Source: an uncultured Bacilli bacterium (GTDB lineage: Bacteria > Bacillota_I > Bacilli_A > RF39 > UBA660). From it: 64,000 bases of DNA. Under the pieces are notes generated by a model that was given only the letters and a program-made list of their open reading frames with translations, made no database searches and was not told the DNA's origin. A program made the translations under genes and the position numbers. Where the stretch lies: contig CAKOMQ010000003.1 in assembly GCA_934096715.1 (NCBI GenBank), positions 1 through 64,000 on the forward strand. The letters run 5' to 3'. Below, in pieces: positions 62,479 to 64,000 of this stretch; the first letter of the stretch is position 1, and each line of letters starts with the position of its first letter.

Positions 62479-63291
62479 TTATCTAGCAATTCCTTGCTCC
62501 TTTTCTTCACTAATTAAAATTCCTCTAGACTTCATAACAGCATTTACCATTTTTTGATATTCATCATAATTGATTTCAACAAATTCAGCACCGTTAATAA
62601 CTTCATTTACATAATTCCATCCACTAAAATTAGTTGGAATTTCTTTATCCTTTTCGAAAACTCCTTTGCTATATATTTCAGTTTTATTATTATCCTTTAC
62701 CACACAATGTTTTTTCACTATTTCTTTTGTACCACGGTCGATTTGATAAAATTCTTCACTAGAATCATTGCCTTCTCTTTTGTATACTCTGTAATCATTA
62801 ATAATATCATTAAAACTACTTTCTATCTCATTTTCAAATTCTACCCCATTAGCAATACCTTTGTTAATAAATATTTCACGATTACTTGGAATACCTTGTT
62901 GAAGCACATTGAAAGAATTTACATAACGATTTATAGTTGTTGTTACATCTTCTCCTTTTTTAACAGTCTCGCTAAATTCAGCAGTAATAAATTTACCAAC
63001 TTCATTATATTCTTGATCATAAGTTAAACTGATAGAAGTGTCATTATCTCCTAAAGTTAACTTCATTTTTTCTCTTCCATTTTCATCATCATTTTTATCA
63101 AAAGATATAGTTAAATCCTTTTTAGAGAGTTTTTGTTGCTCTTCTAAAAATTTACCTAATGTATTATTTTTCATAATTCCATTACCTGCTGGTTCTAACT
63201 TTCTTTTAAGTTCAGTTTCGATTTCATAAATATTTAGACCATCCACAACTGTTCTCCCATTAATTTTTTTAAACATTCCTAAAAATTCCAT
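62479..63291 (-). CDS. Unknown paralogue B2, ending Ala-Arg
   Basis: This 270-residue protein is the second B member: IETELKRKL, RYVNSFNVLQQGIP and GNDSSEEFYQI match 61554. It ends EKEQGIAR, the only variant of the tail in the cluster. Acidic, no signal peptide; Lys-rich N-terminus MFKKINGRT. AAGGAG lies six bases before the ATG. The A and B pairs also resemble each other in overall length and strand pattern but share little sequence. Confidence 0.75.
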   Translation of the reverse strand: MEFLGMFKKINGRTVVDGLNIYEIETELKRKLEPAGNGIMKNNTLGKFLEEQQKLSKKDLTISFDKNDDENGREKMKLTLGDNDTSISLTYDQEYNEVGKFITAEFSETVKKGEDVTTTINRYVNSFNVLQQGIPSNREIFINKGIANGVEFENEIESSFNDIINDYRVYKREGNDSSEEFYQIDRGTKEIVKKHCVVKDNNKTEIYSKGVFEKDKEIPTNFSGWNYVNEVINGAEFVEINYDEYQKMVNAVMKSRGILISEEKEQGIAR

Positions 63292-63580
63292 ACTTATCTC
63301 CTTTTCTACAATAAAAGTACCATATCTTTTTAATGTTTACAATTAATTTATTATTTCAGTTTACAATTAGTTTACTCAAATTAAATAGTATATTACACAA
63401 AAAATCTTTTTAATGGTTTGATTTTAGATAATATTAATGAAGTAAAATATGATGCAACAAATGTAAATACTAATACTTATAATGCCTATTTTTTTATTAT
63501 TAATAAGATGAATAAATAAGTATATCTTACCTAGTATAAATAATTTAAGTATCATAAATAATTTCTAGCATTTAAAAAGC
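63292..63580. other. AT-rich gene-poor spacer
   Basis: About 290 bases between paralogue B2 and the partial acyltransferase. The first bases (to about 63340) hold the ribosome-binding site and probable promoter region of B2. A short plus-strand frame reads GLILDNINEVKYDATNVNT without a ribosome-binding site; it may be a remnant. I see no terminator for a plus-strand gene and nothing else firm. Confidence 0.5.
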
Positions 63581-64000
63581 TCACTTTATAGCAAGCTTGC
63601 TAAATATCTTCTTTATTACAAATTTATCAATTACATTATATATCAAGTTTATAATATAGGAGATAATCAAAGATAGAATAAAGATAATAGGAATTATTTT
63701 AATATAATTGATTAAACTACAAGTTATAGAAGAATTAAAATATATTTTGTAAATATATTGATCTACTAAGTAAGAAGATAAATACATAACAAATGATAAT
63801 TGAGATACTTTAACAATTATCATTTTAAATAAATTAGGTAATTTATTTAAATCCATTTTTAGTATTGTTATAAACAGAAATGTTGAATTCATTACATTGA
63901 ATATACTACCCCAATCATTATGAATTCCCCATACAAAATTATTATCATGGGATAAATAAATATTTAATACAGATGAAATAATTAAAGAAAATAAAAATAA
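63581..64000 (-). CDS. Acyltransferase-like membrane protein, partial
   Basis: The gene runs off the window edge; its C-terminal ~139 residues are seen. They resemble the end of acyltransferase 3 (OatA-like) proteins: several membrane segments, FVWGIHNDWGS early, and a C-terminal IIFILSLIISYIINLIYN segment. The stop codon is TGA, the one clear TGA stop in this window. AAGCT/AGCTT arms with T5 overlap the end. O-acetylation of wall polymers is the usual role; the active-site part is outside the window. Confidence 0.6.
   Translation of the reverse strand, partial: LFLFSLIISSVLNIYLSHDNNFVWGIHNDWGSIFNVMNSTFLFITILKMDLNKLPNLFKMIIVKVSQLSFVMYLSSYLVDQYIYKIYFNSSITCSLINYIKIIPIIFILSLIISYIINLIYNVIDKFVIKKIFSKLAIK

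Noticed and set aside
63415..63518. Plus-strand frame beginning GLILDN
   Set aside because: It has no ribosome-binding site or promoter and is only ~34 codons long; at most a remnant.
1..64000. CRISPR arrays, insertion sequences, prophage or rRNA genes
   Set aside because: No spaced direct repeats, transposase frames, phage structural genes or rRNA-like sequence were seen.

Overview
The window is a gene-dense, very AT-rich stretch of a bacterial chromosome from a low-GC Bacillota relative, most likely an uncultured gut Bacilli lineage close to Erysipelotrichia, RF39 or the Mollicutes. Evidence: L32, L19, S20, S15/PNPase, rpoB-rpoC and ybxB-type genes in Firmicutes-like arrangements, strong Shine-Dalgarno sites (often GGTGA or AAGGAGG), textbook sigma-A promoters with 17-base spacers, and sporulation-type genes (SpoVIF-like, YjcZ-like mini-proteins, SleB-like hydrolase). 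The code looks standard: Trp is TGG, and TGA ends the acyltransferase at 63.6 kb.

Layout. 0-7.5 kb: rpmF with its DUF177 partner, polysaccharide deacetylase, dCMP deaminase, priA, thioredoxin, cvpA, rnhC. 7.5-9.5 kb: a surface protein whose last ~200 bases are strikingly GC-rich and whose leader carries a G10 tract plus a terminator. 9.5-19 kb: CYTH protein, cell-wall hydrolase, holA, a 1296-residue surface protein (NPCBM, transglutaminase-like, discoidin, Ig-like repeats), Nudix, tag, lepB, rplS. 19-27 kb: rpsT, transglutaminase-like protein, miaA, tmcAL, a two-gene operon for a Cys-rich surface protein, VanY-type peptidase. 27-34 kb: stomatin-like gene, pnp, rpsO, Nudix, GH25 lysozyme lipoprotein, a frameshifted Sua5/TsaC gene, DUF2628 protein. 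34-43.6 kb: MATE transporter fused to a cytidylate-kinase-like domain, a RelBE-type module, a reduced division/wall cluster (ftsW-type, mraY, PBP), an AbiE-type module. 43.7-49.2 kb: CHAP amidase, cadherin-like wall proteins, unknown proteins, peptide deformylase, ATP-grasp ligase. 49.2-59 kb: tRNA-Leu and tRNA-Ile2/Met, prsA, sporulation mini-proteins, rpoC, rpoB, ybxB. 59-64 kb: SpoVIF-like gene, four paralogous unknown proteins, a partial acyltransferase.

Two patterns stand out as possible undescribed systems. (1) A promoter - tandem pseudoknot - terminator RNA occurs twice (2.6 and 59.3 kb); all four pseudoknot copies keep the fold through compensatory changes and share an invariant UGGU loop. 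(2) Eight proteins of unknown or barely known function, scattered over the window, end in exactly Ser-Arg (a ninth in Ala-Arg), while no housekeeping protein does; one of the tailed proteins is an ATP-grasp ligase. Other points of note: natural rifampicin-resistance residues in RpoB, a possible contingency locus at the surface protein, and several decaying or frameshifted genes.
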